DNA from: Deefgea chitinilytica
Lineage (GTDB): Bacteria; Pseudomonadota; Gammaproteobacteria; Burkholderiales; Chitinibacteraceae
NCBI RefSeq assembly: GCF_016881405.1
Contig: NZ_WOFE01000011.1
Location: 34,673 to 98,672 of the forward strand
DNA: 64,000 nt
Direction: 5' to 3'
The notes under the pieces: generated by a model
Databases searched by the model: none
Told to the model about the DNA's origin: nothing
Seen by the model: only the letters and a program-made list of their open reading frames with translations
Program-made: the position numbers and the translations under genes
In this document: positions 37,183-47,449 of the stretch, piece after piece
Position numbering within the stretch: position 1 is the stretch's first letter
How the letters are laid out: each line of letters opens with the position of its first letter

Positions 37183-39153
37183 ATGAGTGGTATCGATTCA
37201 GTTTTAAAAGAAACTCGCCTATTCCCACCATCAGACGAGTTTCGTACTAATGCAACCGTATCCGGCATGGACGGTTATAACGCACTTTGCGATAAAGCCA
37301 CTGCCGATTACGAAGGATTCTGGGCTGACCTAGCCCGCAGTATGCTGAGCTGGAAAAAACCATTTACTCAAGTCTTGAATCAAGACAATGCACCATTTTT
37401 CAAATGGTTTGAAGATGGTTTGATCAATGTTTCTTACAATTGTATCGACCGCCACCTCGAAACGAAAGCCAATAAAGTCGCGATTATTTTTGAAGCGGAC
37501 GATGGCTCAGTAACGCGTGTAACTTACCGCGAGCTGTATCACCGCGTTTGCCAATTTGCTAATGGCTTAAAATCACTCGGCGTGACCAAAGGCGACCGCG
37601 TTGTGATCTACATGCCACACACCATCGAAGCTGTTGTGGCAATGCAAGCTTGTGCACGGATTGGTGCGATCCACTCTGTGGTATTCGGTGGCTTTTCAGC
37701 TGGCGCATTGCGCGATCGTATCCAAGATGCGCAAGCTAAAGTGGTCATCACAGCCAACGAAACCGTCCGCGGCGGCAAAGCCACCCCACTAAAATCGATT
37801 ACTGACGAAGCGTTGGGCTTGGGTGGTTGCGAATCAGTATCAAAAGTTATCGTGTTCCAACGCACTAGTACCAAACCAGAACACTGGAATGAAGAACGCA
37901 ATATCTGGTGGCATAAACTGGTCAAAGACCAAGCCGACACCTGCGAGCCAGAATGGGTTGAAGCTGAGCACCCATTGTTCATTCTGTACACCTCAGGCTC
38001 AACGGGCAAACCAAAAGGCATTCAACACTCTTCAGCAGGCTACCTGCTCGGTACGCAAGTGACAATGAAATGGGTGTTCGATTACAAAGAAACCGACGTG
38101 TACTGGTGCACGGCCGACGTAGGTTGGATTACTGGCCACTCTTACATCGCCTACGGCCCACTGGGCATCGGCGCGACCCAAGTGGTATTTGAAGGTGTTC
38201 CGACCTACCCAGATGCTTCACGCTTCTGGCAAATGATCGAAAAACACGAAGTAACCACGTTCTACACCGCACCGACTGCGATCCGCTCATTGATCAAACT
38301 CGGTGGCGATCTGCCAAAGAAATACGATCTGTCTTCATTGCGCCTATTGGGCACAGTGGGCGAGCCGATCAATCCAGAAGCATGGATGTGGTACTACGAA
38401 GTAGTGGGCGGTTCTCGTTGCCCTATCGTCGATACTTGGTGGCAAACTGAAACCGGCTGCAATATGATCGCCCCATTGCCAGGTGCTGTGGCGACCAAAC
38501 CAGGCTCTTGCACCTTGCCGATTCCAGGCATTATGGCCGACATCGTTGATGAATCTGGCGCGCAAGTTGATTTAGGTAAAGGCGGCTTCCTTGTTGTGAG
38601 CAAACCTTGGCCATCGATGGTGCGTAATATCTGGGGCGACTCCGAGCGCTTTAAGAAAACTTACTTCCCAGAAGACTACAACGGCAAATTGTATTTGGCC
38701 GGCGACTCAGCGCACCGCGACGAGAACGGCTACATCTGGATCATGGGTCGTATCGACGACGTATTGAACGTATCTGGTCACCGCCTTGGCACGATGGAAA
38801 TCGAGTCTGCACTGGTAGCCAACCCATTGGTAGCCGAAGCAGCAGTCGTTGGTAAACCACACGACATCAAAGGCGAATCAGTCGTTGCCTACGTGGTACT
38901 GAAAGCCGCGCGCCCAGAAGGTGAAGAAGCCAAACGGATCGCCAAAGAGCTACGCGAATGGGTAGCACACGAAATCGGTAAGATCGCTCAGCCAGACGAA
39001 ATCCGTTTTGGCGACAATCTACCAAAAACACGCTCAGGTAAGATCATGCGTCGCTTGTTGCGTGACATTGCCAAAGGCTTGGAAATCACTGCCGATACCT
39101 CAACACTAGAAAACCCAGCGATCCTGGAACAATTACGCCAAAGCGCGATTTAA
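37183..39153 (+). CDS. acs: Acetyl-CoA synthetase
   Basis: Acs makes acetyl-CoA from acetate, ATP and CoA through acetyl-AMP. The 656-residue product has the ATP-binding [22 protein letters not shown], and C-terminal [12 protein letters not shown], whose lysine is acetylated to switch off the enzyme in other bacteria. Length is normal. GAAGGGG precedes the ATG. Alone on its transcript, it ends at a strong terminator. Confidence 0.97.
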   Translation: MSGIDSVLKETRLFPPSDEFRTNATVSGMDGYNALCDKATADYEGFWADLARSMLSWKKPFTQVLNQDNAPFFKWFEDGLINVSYNCIDRHLETKANKVAIIFEADDGSVTRVTYRELYHRVCQFANGLKSLGVTKGDRVVIYMPHTIEAVVAMQACARIGAIHSVVFGGFSAGALRDRIQDAQAKVVITANETVRGGKATPLKSITDEALGLGGCESVSKVIVFQRTSTKPEHWNEERNIWWHKLVKDQADTCEPEWVEAEHPLFILYTSGSTGKPKGIQHSSAGYLLGTQVTMKWVFDYKETDVYWCTADVGWITGHSYIAYGPLGIGATQVVFEGVPTYPDASRFWQMIEKHEVTTFYTAPTAIRSLIKLGGDLPKKYDLSSLRLLGTVGEPINPEAWMWYYEVVGGSRCPIVDTWWQTETGCNMIAPLPGAVATKPGSCTLPIPGIMADIVDESGAQVDLGKGGFLVVSKPWPSMVRNIWGDSERFKKTYFPEDYNGKLYLAGDSAHRDENGYIWIMGRIDDVLNVSGHRLGTMEIESALVANPLVAEAAVVGKPHDIKGESVVAYVVLKAARPEGEEAKRIAKELREWVAHEIGKIAQPDEIRFGDNLPKTRSGKIMRRLLRDIAKGLEITADTSTLENPAILEQLRQSAI

Positions 39154-39194
39154 ACCCAAGCGCCAATACAGCATAACTTTACGAGAGTTGTTGA

Positions 39195-39223
39195 CCCCGC
39201 CTTTGTGGCGGGGTATTTTTTTT
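39195..39223 (+). terminator. Terminator after acs
   Basis: CCCCGCC and GGCGGGG enclose TTTGT, followed by TA and eight T. Confidence 0.92.
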
Positions 39224-39308
39224 ACCCTACAAACCGTGCGACTTGATATACTGACGTAAGCACTTCGCATAAATCGTTAGCTTCAATTTAACTTCCAACA
39301 ACACCACC

Positions 39309-39632
39309 ATGCACTTTTGGCAAAACCTGATTCGACACTGCAGCCCAATGCTATTAGCATTGAGCCTGCTCTTGTTCGGCATTGGGGCGCCACTCAAAGC
39401 AGCACCAAACACCAGTGTAACGATGGCGGTGTCTCACTGTGAGCAAACCGACTCCAGCGCGCTCAGCGTTACAAGCATTAGCGATTGTTTAAGCCATTGT
39501 GCACTTCCAGCACCCAGTACCATCTCAATGACGATGAACGCCATCCGCAGCGAGCGCTATGCTGCGCCTTCGCTTGCATGGCAAGTCGTCAGCATTGCAC
39601 CTCCTTCACCTCCGCCACGGTCTGATTCGTAA
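39309..39632 (+). CDS. Secreted Cys-containing small protein, unknown
   Basis: I do not recognise the family with certainty. The 107-residue product has a signal peptide (about 1-31, core MLLALSLLLFGIGAPLKA) and a mature part with three Cys and two His (SHCEQ, DCLSHC), like small periplasmic metal-binding proteins of the DUF2946 type. It ends Pro/Ser-rich. The membrane protein gene with a His/Met-rich tail follows after 67 bases, so a shared metal role is possible but not shown. Confidence 0.55.
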   Translation: MHFWQNLIRHCSPMLLALSLLLFGIGAPLKAAPNTSVTMAVSHCEQTDSSALSVTSISDCLSHCALPAPSTISMTMNAIRSERYAAPSLAWQVVSIAPPSPPPRSDS

Positions 39633-39699
39633 AATTTCCTTCTGATTTTTACGTTTTCATTCAATGACGGCGCAGCAAGCCTGCGCCACGGAGACTCAC

Positions 39700-40203
39700 A
39701 TGAACATGACACACTACATGGCCTTGCTGGCCGAAAATCAACCGTGGAATCTGATTTTATTTATGGCGATTCCGGTCATCCTCGCCGAAACCGTCGCGAT
39801 TACTGAGTTGTATATCCTCTTTTCGCGCCAGTATCACGGGGCAATGCGCCAAATCAATCGCTTTGCCAGCATTACGGGCGGGATTTATTTCAGCGGTGTA
39901 TTTGTCTATTTAATGATCAACGCGGTGATTCCGATTACGCAAGCCGGCGAATGGCGCGGCATCGCCGATGTCATCGCGGTTGGCTTTTATTTATCTGGTA
40001 TCGTGCCTTTGGGTGGGATGGCTTTATTGGATTTGGGCGTGATCGGTAAAGGCTGGGATGAGGAAAGAAAACTCAAGCTGCACGCGATTTTTGTTGCCAT
40101 CTTCTTAGTAGTCGCACACATTGCGATGATTTTCGGGATGCTCGATCCAACATTATTCATGGCACCAGAGATGAGTAGCGCAATGCCAGCAATGCACCAC
40201 TAA
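39700..40203 (+). CDS. Four-helix inner membrane protein with His/Met-rich tail, unknown
   Basis: The 167-residue product has four membrane helices (about 14-38, 57-78, 88-113 and 127-146) and the C-terminal tail MAPEMSSAMPAMHH. It belongs to a poorly described family of bacterial membrane proteins. The ATG at 39700 was chosen for GGAG 8 bases upstream and because the extension to 39664 has no conserved character. It follows the secreted Cys-containing protein gene. Confidence 0.65.
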   Translation: MNMTHYMALLAENQPWNLILFMAIPVILAETVAITELYILFSRQYHGAMRQINRFASITGGIYFSGVFVYLMINAVIPITQAGEWRGIADVIAVGFYLSGIVPLGGMALLDLGVIGKGWDEERKLKLHAIFVAIFLVVAHIAMIFGMLDPTLFMAPEMSSAMPAMHH

Positions 40204-40285
40204 AATAACGGCTTTGTTCAGATTACGTGTTGATGGTTTTAAGTGCCTGCTGCACTGTGTTTTACAGTCGCAATCCGCGACGAGG

Positions 40286-40400
40286 ACTTACTTTTCTTTT
40301 CGCTGCGAAAAGTAAGCAAAAGAAGGCGACCCATATATCTGCACCGACTTCGTCGGCTTGATATGAGGGGTTTTAAAACCCCAACTCGGCGAGCGTGAAG
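40286..40400 (+). repeat. Dispersed modular repeat, copy 1
   Basis: The head is CTTACTTTTCTT, a small hairpin around CGCTGCG, then AAAAGTAAGC and AAAAGAAGGCGACCC. It continues with TATCTGCACCGACTTCG, the hairpin CCGACTTCGTCGG and the palindrome GGGGTTTTAAAACCCC. The tail from ATATCTGC onward matches 48729-48797 almost base for base. It fills most of the 276-bp gap between the membrane protein gene and the histidine kinase. Confidence 0.75.
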
Positions 40401-40479
40401 CAATATCAACATCAACTCTGAACACTGCCAAATAACAAGGGTATACCAATATAAGCAATATCAATAAACATCTAGATGG

Positions 40480-41826
40480 CTATACCCCTTTACTAAAAAC
40501 AATCCGTACTTCTGCGCCATTTAAAGTACTGCGCCCTAATTGAATCGTTCCGCCGTAGGCATCCACAATATCGGCAACCACAGCCAAGCCAATGCCTTGG
40601 CCGGGTTTGTCCGTGTGCTCATCCAAGCGAATGCCACGTTGTAAAGCGCGCACTGGTTCGTCACCAAAGCCAGGGCCATCATCAGCGACAATCATCAACA
40701 AACCACCATCATCACGACTCAATGATAGAGTCACGTGAAGCCGCGCAAACTTCCCCGCGTTATCGAGAAGATTGCCCAGCACTTCAAACGCATCGCCTTC
40801 ATCGAGTGGCCATGCCACATCATCGGCGCAATCCAAAGTGAACGTTAAGCCGCGCCCGGCATAAACTTTCTGCATCGCCGCCAACACGCGTTCGGCAATG
40901 GGCTTGAGCGCAATCGCCGCCGCCAATTCAACCGAGCCACGCAATGCGGCGCGATTGAGCTGATGCTGCACAATATGATCCATTCGCGTCACTTGCTCAT
41001 TCACGCGTTGTGCGTAATCGTCGCCGGATTGTTCAGAGCGCAAAATGGCCAAGGGCGTTTTTAAGCTGTGAGCCAAATCGGCCAAGGCTTCACGATAGCG
41101 CTGCTGTCGCGCGCGCTCTTGCTCGACCAAACGATTGAGTCGCCCCGCTAAGGGCGCGAGCTCGCGTGGATATTCACCAGTCACCTCGGCTTGTTCGCCA
41201 CCTTCAATCGCCGCCAGTTCGACTTCTAAACGACGAAGCGGCGTTAAACCCCAACGTAAAATCAGCGCTTGCGCCAGCAATAAACACACTGCTGCCGCCG
41301 CCAAACCGCCCCAAAGTGCGCGTTGGAATTGCGCTAATTGCGCTTGAACATACTGCTGATCTTCAAGCACGCGAAAACGGATCGTTTGCGCCGTTTGCCC
41401 GGCCAACCAGCGCACTTGATAGGCTGTTTGTAGAAAATCACGCTGTCCAATTCGCAAAGCATCTTGCTGCCACACACCAGTACTGAGGTTTAATGCTGGC
41501 AACTGCTGCAGCTGCGCCGCCGACGGTGAAGCCCATTTCTCGGTTTGCGCGGGATTATCAATAAAGGCATACAGACCCGAATTGGGGATTGAAAACAGCG
41601 GCTCGGCCAATTGCTTGGGCAGAATCAATTGACCTTGCGGATTCAACTCCGTCATCGCAATCAGCAAATACACCGCACTTTGCAGGCGCGTGAAATGGCT
41701 GTCTTGCAAATGTTGGCGGTAAATATTTTGCACCGCGAATCCAGTAACGCAAAAAAACGCCAGCAACACCGCGCTGACGCCAAGATGCAAACGACTGCGA
41801 ATTGATAATTTTTTTAGCCGATTCAC
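40480..41826 (-). CDS. PhoQ/QseC-like sensor histidine kinase
   Basis: The 448-residue product has a first membrane helix (about 15-33), a periplasmic sensor region (about 34-160), a second helix (about 167-190), a HAMP-like segment, HisKA with LAHSLKTPLAIL near 250 and HATPase with DDGPGFG and GQGIGLAVV. It overlaps the response regulator gene by four bases. The operon is pepSY-like gene, response regulator, kinase. Confidence 0.88.
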   Translation of the reverse strand: MNRLKKLSIRSRLHLGVSAVLLAFFCVTGFAVQNIYRQHLQDSHFTRLQSAVYLLIAMTELNPQGQLILPKQLAEPLFSIPNSGLYAFIDNPAQTEKWASPSAAQLQQLPALNLSTGVWQQDALRIGQRDFLQTAYQVRWLAGQTAQTIRFRVLEDQQYVQAQLAQFQRALWGGLAAAAVCLLLAQALILRWGLTPLRRLEVELAAIEGGEQAEVTGEYPRELAPLAGRLNRLVEQERARQQRYREALADLAHSLKTPLAILRSEQSGDDYAQRVNEQVTRMDHIVQHQLNRAALRGSVELAAAIALKPIAERVLAAMQKVYAGRGLTFTLDCADDVAWPLDEGDAFEVLGNLLDNAGKFARLHVTLSLSRDDGGLLMIVADDGPGFGDEPVRALQRGIRLDEHTDKPGQGIGLAVVADIVDAYGGTIQLGRSTLNGAEVRIVFSKGV

Positions 41827-42500
41827 ACCGTTTCCAAAGCAAAACGATAGCCGCGGCCACGCACCGTTTCGATGCTCGGCTGCGCGCTGTCTTGATCGAG
41901 TTTGCGGCGCAGGCGACTCAGTAAAACTTCAATCACATTGCTATCGCGATCGGCTTCGTGTGGATAAAGATAATCAGCCAGCGCGAGTTTGCTGACCACA
42001 TTCGGGCGCTGGTGAATCAGGTGTTCTAAGAGGCGATATTCAAAAGCGGTGAGTTCAATCAGCCCCGCGCTATTGCGCACTTGCTGGCGCGCAAAATCAA
42101 TTTGCAATACACCAAAATCAAGGCCATTCGGTAAGGCTTTCAAGGCACGGCGCAATAAAGCCATCACACGTGCCGCTAACTCGGGATATTCAAAGGGTTT
42201 GGTCAGATAGTCATCCGCGCCAGCTTCAAGGCCAGCCACTTTTTCTTGCCAATTGGCGCGTGCAGTCAAGATCAAAATCGGCATCGTATGCCCAGCAGCG
42301 CGAACGCGCTCGATGAGTTGAATGCCATTCAGTTTGGGCAAGCCCAAGTCAACAATCAGCAAATCGAACGGATATTCGCAGGCTTGAAACAAGCCGTCCT
42401 CGCCATCTACGGCGGTATCGACCCGATAACCTTCCGCCGTTAAACGCGCCGCCAGCGATTCACGCAGCGCAGTTTCGTCTTCGATCAGCAGCAATCGCAT
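41823..42500 (-). CDS. OmpR-family response regulator (PhoP/QseB-like)
   Basis: The 225-residue product has a receiver domain with phosphoacceptor Asp51 (LIVDLGLP) and conserved Lys in YLTKPFEYPE, then a winged-helix DNA-binding domain with ALADYLYPHEADRDSNVIEV. It is the partner of the overlapping kinase gene. Confidence 0.92.
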   Translation of the reverse strand: MRLLLIEDETALRESLAARLTAEGYRVDTAVDGEDGLFQACEYPFDLLIVDLGLPKLNGIQLIERVRAAGHTMPILILTARANWQEKVAGLEAGADDYLTKPFEYPELAARVMALLRRALKALPNGLDFGVLQIDFARQQVRNSAGLIELTAFEYRLLEHLIHQRPNVVSKLALADYLYPHEADRDSNVIEVLLSRLRRKLDQDSAQPSIETVRGRGYRFALETV

Positions 42501-42505
42501 GGTGT

Positions 42506-42745
42506 TTAATAGGTTTTACCCGTGGCTTCATCGACAAATACAGCGCGCACTTCGCCACTGCTGGTTAATACTTTAACGCGCCAGACGTTATTGCCGCCTT
42601 CGACAAATTTTTCTACCGACATCACGCGACCGCCATTGGTTTTCTTTTGTGCCAAAGTGGCGGCATCATCACGGCTCACCGCAGCATACGCGGAACCCGC
42701 GAGTAAACACGCCGTACACAACAACACTTTCAATAGAGCTTTCAT
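42506..42745 (-). CDS. Small PepSY-domain periplasmic protein
   Basis: The 79-residue product has a signal peptide (about 1-21, ending GSAYA) and one PepSY-like domain (RDDAATLAQKKTNGGRVMSVE, VWRVKVLTSSGEVRAVFVDEATGK). PepSY proteins are often encoded with PhoPQ/QseBC-type systems and may modulate them. The response regulator starts 5 bases downstream. Confidence 0.85.
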   Translation of the reverse strand: MKALLKVLLCTACLLAGSAYAAVSRDDAATLAQKKTNGGRVMSVEKFVEGGNNVWRVKVLTSSGEVRAVFVDEATGKTY

Positions 42746-42822
42746 GGTTTGTTCCTTTTAAATCAAGGATGATTGTACCTGCAAGCGTAGCGATCGCGCG
42801 TGGGAATGATCACAAGCTAGGG

Positions 42823-43389
42823 CTAATCATCCAATTCTACCAAAACCCGCACCGGTAAGCGCGATCCCGGCTCACCCGGATAACGCTGCATCGTGGTACT
42901 GTAAATTTGTGAGCGATACTCATAATCGACCCGATAATCGCGCAGTTGTTGGCGGTAATCGTTCACCTCACGGCAACGCTGCACTTCACGATTCACCGTT
43001 TGCGTCGTCGCCGAGCTGCGCGTCGGATCAGCCACATGATCACCAATCATCGCGCCGAGCAAAGTACCCGCCACAATCGCCACATCGCGACCACGGCCTT
43101 TACCCACCTGCGTGCCAATCGCCCCGCCCGCCGCGCCACCCAGAATCGCCCCGCCATAATGCGGGCTAGACGGTTGCGCCACCGTTTCGGTCACCCATTC
43201 CGAACGGCACTCTTGCCGTGGCTGGCTAATTTGTTCATAACGCGGTTGCACCGAGCGAATCACCGCATAATCTTTTTGCTGCCATTTCGGCTGGTGATGG
43301 CGATCTCTATCATCATCCCAACCCCGCCCCGCATGAGCCGTGCTGGCGAATAAACTCACAACCAAACCCAATATCGCCCATGTTCGCAT
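42823..43389 (-). CDS. Glycine-zipper outer-envelope protein
   Basis: The 188-residue product has a signal peptide (about 1-20, ending STAHA), a polar His/Arg/Asp-rich segment, and a glycine-zipper double helix (about 78-112: GGAILGGAAGGAIGTQVGKG and AGTLLGAMIGDHV) of the SlyB/Rickettsia 17-kDa family, then a VNREVQRCRE region. Such proteins sit in the outer membrane and affect its stability. The C-terminal half from 120 is less usual for the family. Confidence 0.8.
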   Translation of the reverse strand: MRTWAILGLVVSLFASTAHAGRGWDDDRDRHHQPKWQQKDYAVIRSVQPRYEQISQPRQECRSEWVTETVAQPSSPHYGGAILGGAAGGAIGTQVGKGRGRDVAIVAGTLLGAMIGDHVADPTRSSATTQTVNREVQRCREVNDYRQQLRDYRVDYEYRSQIYSTTMQRYPGEPGSRLPVRVLVELDD

Positions 43390-43629
43390 GATGAATCTCC
43401 TGTCGCATTCTGTGTTGATAGCGCTAGAATGCTCCCATCAGGCTGAATCATTACTGAACTACCAAAAAAACCATTACAGCAAGAATAAGACGTATATCCT
43501 CACAAGTGCCACAAATAAATGGCTATATAGATATACCTAGACTAATCCTAATTTAATACCGAGTTAAATTGCACCGTTTATCGGCAGGCAATGATGCAGC
43601 AACGCCACCGAAGGCCAAAAGGGCACCGC

Positions 43630-45123
43630 ATGTTACGTTTGATCCTGTGTTTATGCTTACTACTTCCCCTCAGTGTTCGCGCTAACGAGGTGAATCACTT
43701 TCAAAACCAAATTAATCAGCTGGTCAATCTGCGCAGCCAAGCCTACCAATTTGCCCAAGCCCATCAAATCAACCAGCAAAAATCGGTCAAACTCACCCGC
43801 GCACAAAGCAATCAAATGCGCGAGATCGCGCAGCGCTATATTCAGTTGCGCAACGAAATTTTGCCCTATGCAGAAAAAGTCGCTCCCTTATTTGCGCCCA
43901 ACGTCAAACTCAAACTCAGCGATAGCGTTGCCAGCAACGCTCACCTATTCAATCCCGCGACCAAGCAAGTCAGCTACACCCTGACGGTCAACCCGAACGA
44001 TGAAGCAGGCCAGCAGCTTTTGCTCGACATTCAGCGCGGCTTAGCTGCCGCTTTGGTACTAATGGACAGCTACCAAATCGCGATTGAGCCCTACGCCAAC
44101 AATCCATCGCTAAACTACCTGCTGACGTATGATGTGGGCAACCACACTTCATTGCGACAATTGGCGAGTAATTATCATTCCAGCGAATATCGCCAACGAC
44201 TACTCAAAGCTACCCAATGGGTGGATCAACTGATGGATGCGCGCCGCGAGCAAGGCATCGATAGCAGCCAGCAGGAAAACGACTACTACGCACTCAGTCA
44301 AAGCACCATCTGGTATATCTCGCTACACCAGAGTAATCAAATCGATGTGGCTGATACCCTGCAATACATGGTGGGCGAGCTTGAGCTACAGCAAAAAAGC
44401 GTGCAAAACACACTGAGCTACGGCCTCAGTATGGGCTTTGGCAATATGGTCGGCTTAGTGCAAACGCGGAAAGGCAAACTGACCCACCTACCCGCCAGCG
44501 AAATCAAAACGCTAGAAAGTCAGCTCAAGCCACTCGATATCCTGCTAGAGAAAACCCCGTTTCGCCTGACCGATAAAATGATTCCTGGCCACTACGGCCA
44601 CGTTGCCGTCTGGCTGGGTAGCGAAGCCGAGCTACGCGAAATGGGCATTTGGGACGAAATTGCGCCCGTGTATCAAGCCAAAATCCGTAGCGGAGGCCGA
44701 ATTGTCGAAGCGCTGCGCAGCGGCGTCACGATTAGCAGTCTGGAGCATTTTTTAAATATTGATGACCTACTGGTGCTGCGAGAAAGCCAGACACCGGATA
44801 TCGACTATCAACAAACCGCGATCCTGACTGCGCTAGCGCAAGTGGGCAAAGAATATGACTTTAATTTTGATGTACTCACGCACGAACGGATTGTCTGCTC
44901 AGAACTGGCTTATGTCGTCTTCCCCGAATTGCCGTGGCCAATTTCCAAAGCACTAGGCCGCTACACGATCAGCCCCGACAATGTCGCGCAACTGGCCATC
45001 GGCGATACGCCGATACTCGACCCTGTGATTCTTTATCGCGATGGCGTGGCGATCCAAACCAAGCTACGCGAAACCGTGAGCCGTTTGATTAATTCCAAAA
45101 CGACGCTGTTTGCGACAAAATAA
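43630..45123 (+). CDS. YiiX/YebB-like NlpC/P60-fold cysteine peptidase, secreted
   Basis: The 497-residue product has a signal peptide (1-18, LILCLCLLLPLSVRA), a helical region (about 20-290), and a C-terminal domain of the YiiX/YebB type with the permuted papain-fold residues His (GHYGHVAVWLG, near 321) and Cys (IVCSELAYVVFPELPWP, near 422). It probably cleaves or modifies cell-wall peptides or a lipid; the substrate is unknown. The ATG at 43630 is preceded by AAAAGGG; ATGs at 43591 and 43594 are alternatives. Confidence 0.75.
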   Translation: MLRLILCLCLLLPLSVRANEVNHFQNQINQLVNLRSQAYQFAQAHQINQQKSVKLTRAQSNQMREIAQRYIQLRNEILPYAEKVAPLFAPNVKLKLSDSVASNAHLFNPATKQVSYTLTVNPNDEAGQQLLLDIQRGLAAALVLMDSYQIAIEPYANNPSLNYLLTYDVGNHTSLRQLASNYHSSEYRQRLLKATQWVDQLMDARREQGIDSSQQENDYYALSQSTIWYISLHQSNQIDVADTLQYMVGELELQQKSVQNTLSYGLSMGFGNMVGLVQTRKGKLTHLPASEIKTLESQLKPLDILLEKTPFRLTDKMIPGHYGHVAVWLGSEAELREMGIWDEIAPVYQAKIRSGGRIVEALRSGVTISSLEHFLNIDDLLVLRESQTPDIDYQQTAILTALAQVGKEYDFNFDVLTHERIVCSELAYVVFPELPWPISKALGRYTISPDNVAQLAIGDTPILDPVILYRDGVAIQTKLRETVSRLINSKTTLFATK

Positions 45124-45157
45124 GTATCTTTCTAGGGGCAGTACAACGAAAAATTTA

Positions 45158-45272
45158 GTCCACGAAAAACACAAAAGGCACAAAAATATACCGTTCAGAC
45201 ACGGCAAAACCTAACTTAAAGCCAAACTTCAAACCCAGCGTTTTTAACTTTCTTTCGTGCCTTTCGTGGACT
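45158..45272. repeat. CCACGAAAAACAC inverted-repeat element, copy 1
   Basis: Left arm GTCCACGAAAAACACAAAAG and right arm TTCGTGCCTTTCGTGGAC are inverted around a spacer of about 80 bases. The same arms stand at 51367-51472. Most of the 298-bp gap before uvrB is this element; the rest, 45273-45421, holds no gene, with a possible weak promoter. Confidence 0.65.
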
Positions 45273-45421
45273 CCGTTTTTAATGACCTTCCACGGCAGCC
45301 TTTCACCAACAATCGCGCAATGTCGTTCACTGGCGATATTTGTCTAACAATCCCGCGCAAGGCTTGAGTCCAAGCGCACATCCGCCCACAATGCAGCATC
45401 TTGCTTTCAATCAGGTTACCC

Positions 45422-47440
45422 ATGTTTGTTGAATACCCCAATTCACCGTACAAATTATTTCAGCCCTTCCCGCCCGCAGGCGATCAGCCGACTGCGATTG
45501 CGCAACTGATTGAAGGCCTAGACGATGGATTGCGTTTTCAAACGCTGCTGGGCGTAACGGGTTCGGGCAAGACCTTTACGATGGCGAACGTGATCGCGCG
45601 CACCGGGCGGCCAGCGATTGTGATGGCGCCAAATAAAACCCTCGCCGCGCAGTTGTATTCGGAAATGCGCGAGTTTTTCCCCGAAAACGCCGTCGAGTAT
45701 TTCGTCTCGTATTACGATTACTACCAGCCCGAGGCCTATGTACCCAGCCGAGATCTGTTTATCGAAAAAGACAGCGCGATCAACGAGCACATCGAGCAAA
45801 TGCGTTTGTCGGCAACCAAGGCGATGCTCGAGCGCCCCGACTGCATTATCGTCGCCACCGTATCGGCAATTTACGGGATAGGCGATCCGTCGGATTATCA
45901 CGCAATGATTTTGCATTTATCGGAAGGCGAAAAAATCGGTCAGCGCGACATCATCAAACGCCTGACGACGATGCAGTACGACCGCAATGAGATCGAATTT
46001 GCGCGTGGGCATTTTCGGGTGCGCGGCGATGTGATTGATATTTTCCCTGCCGAAAGCGCCGATTTGGCGGTACGCGTGTCGATGTTCGACGATGAAATCG
46101 AGCGCATCAGCCTGTTCGATCCGCTCACCGGCCACGTCAAACAGCGCATGGGGCGCTACACCGTATTCCCGTCCAGCCATTACGTCACGCCGCGCGAGAA
46201 AGTACTCGCCGCGATTGAAACCATCAAAATTGAGCTGCGCGACCGTTTAGCGTTTTATCACAAGGAGCAAAAACTCGTTGAAGCGCAGCGGTTAGAGCAG
46301 CGCACCAAGTTCGACCTGGAAATGCTGAACGAAATGGGCTTTTGCAAAGGCATCGAGAATTACTCGCGGCATTTTTCTGGCAAGCCCGCAGGCTCTGCGC
46401 CGCCGACTTTACTCGATTACCTACCGAAAGACAGCCTGCTGATTTTGGACGAAAGCCATGTGATGATTGGCCAGATTGGCGCGATGTATAAGGGCGACCG
46501 TTCGCGCAAAGAAAATCTGGTCGATTATGGTTTCCGTATGCCATCGGCGCTGGATAATCGCCCGCTGAAATTCGAAGAATTCGAGCGCCTGATGCCGCAA
46601 ACGATTTTCGTCTCCGCCACGCCCGCCGCGTATGAAGCCGAGCATCAAGGCCAAGTCGTCGAGCAAGTGGTGCGCCCGACTGGCTTGGTCGACCCTGAAA
46701 TTGAAGTGCGCCCTGTCGCCACGCAAGTCGACGATTTGCTGTCCGAAATCAATCAGCGCACCGCGATTGGCGAGCGCGTGCTGGTGACGACGCTAACCAA
46801 GAAAATGTCTGAGCAACTGACCGAATATCTATCCGAGCATGGCGTCAAAGTGCGTTATTTGCACTCGGATATTGATACCGTTGAGCGCGTGGAAATCCTG
46901 CGCGATTTGCGGCTCGGTGTGTTTGATGTGCTGATCGGGATTAACTTATTGCGCGAAGGTTTGGATATTCCCGAAGTGTCGCTCGTCGCAATTCTCGATG
47001 CCGACAAAGAAGGCTTTTTGCGCAGCGAGCGCAGCTTGATTCAAACCATAGGCCGCGCCGCGCGTAATCTGAACGGCAAGGCGATTTTGTATGCCGATCG
47101 GATTACCAATTCGATGGAAAAAGCCATCGGCGAAACGCAGCGCCGCCGCGAAAAACAAATCGCGTTTAATTTAGAACACGGCATCACGCCACGCGGCGTA
47201 GTGAAACGAATCAAGGATATTATCGACGGCGTTTACAACGCCGAAGAAGCCGTCGCGGCGCGCCTCGAAGAGAAAAAGCACAAAATCGTCGCCGAGATGG
47301 ACCCGAAACAATTGGCGAAAGAACTCAAGCGCCTTGAAAAAGAAATGCTCAACGCCGCGCAAAACCTCGAATTTGAAAAAGCCGCGCAATTGCGTGATGA
47401 ACTCAAACGCCTACGCGAACGCGCGTTTGGGCATGACTAG
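45422..47440 (+). CDS. uvrB: Excinuclease ABC subunit B
   Basis: UvrB is the damage-verifying helicase of nucleotide excision repair. The 672-residue product has Walker A GVTGSGKT near 42, the beta-hairpin region with [17 protein letters not shown], the RAARN motif VI, and a C-terminal UVR domain ([18 protein letters not shown]) that binds UvrC. The ATG at 45422 gives the standard [19 protein letters not shown]-terminus. No LexA box (CTGT-N8-ACAG) is visible. The stop is followed by the GGGTATATG motif. Confidence 0.97.
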   Translation: MFVEYPNSPYKLFQPFPPAGDQPTAIAQLIEGLDDGLRFQTLLGVTGSGKTFTMANVIARTGRPAIVMAPNKTLAAQLYSEMREFFPENAVEYFVSYYDYYQPEAYVPSRDLFIEKDSAINEHIEQMRLSATKAMLERPDCIIVATVSAIYGIGDPSDYHAMILHLSEGEKIGQRDIIKRLTTMQYDRNEIEFARGHFRVRGDVIDIFPAESADLAVRVSMFDDEIERISLFDPLTGHVKQRMGRYTVFPSSHYVTPREKVLAAIETIKIELRDRLAFYHKEQKLVEAQRLEQRTKFDLEMLNEMGFCKGIENYSRHFSGKPAGSAPPTLLDYLPKDSLLILDESHVMIGQIGAMYKGDRSRKENLVDYGFRMPSALDNRPLKFEEFERLMPQTIFVSATPAAYEAEHQGQVVEQVVRPTGLVDPEIEVRPVATQVDDLLSEINQRTAIGERVLVTTLTKKMSEQLTEYLSEHGVKVRYLHSDIDTVERVEILRDLRLGVFDVLIGINLLREGLDIPEVSLVAILDADKEGFLRSERSLIQTIGRAARNLNGKAILYADRITNSMEKAIGETQRRREKQIAFNLEHGITPRGVVKRIKDIIDGVYNAEEAVAARLEEKKHKIVAEMDPKQLAKELKRLEKEMLNAAQNLEFEKAAQLRDELKRLRERAFGHD

Positions 47441-47449
47441 GGTATATGA

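Noticed and set aside
45273..45421. LexA box in front of uvrB
   Set aside because: No CTGT-N8-ACAG is present.
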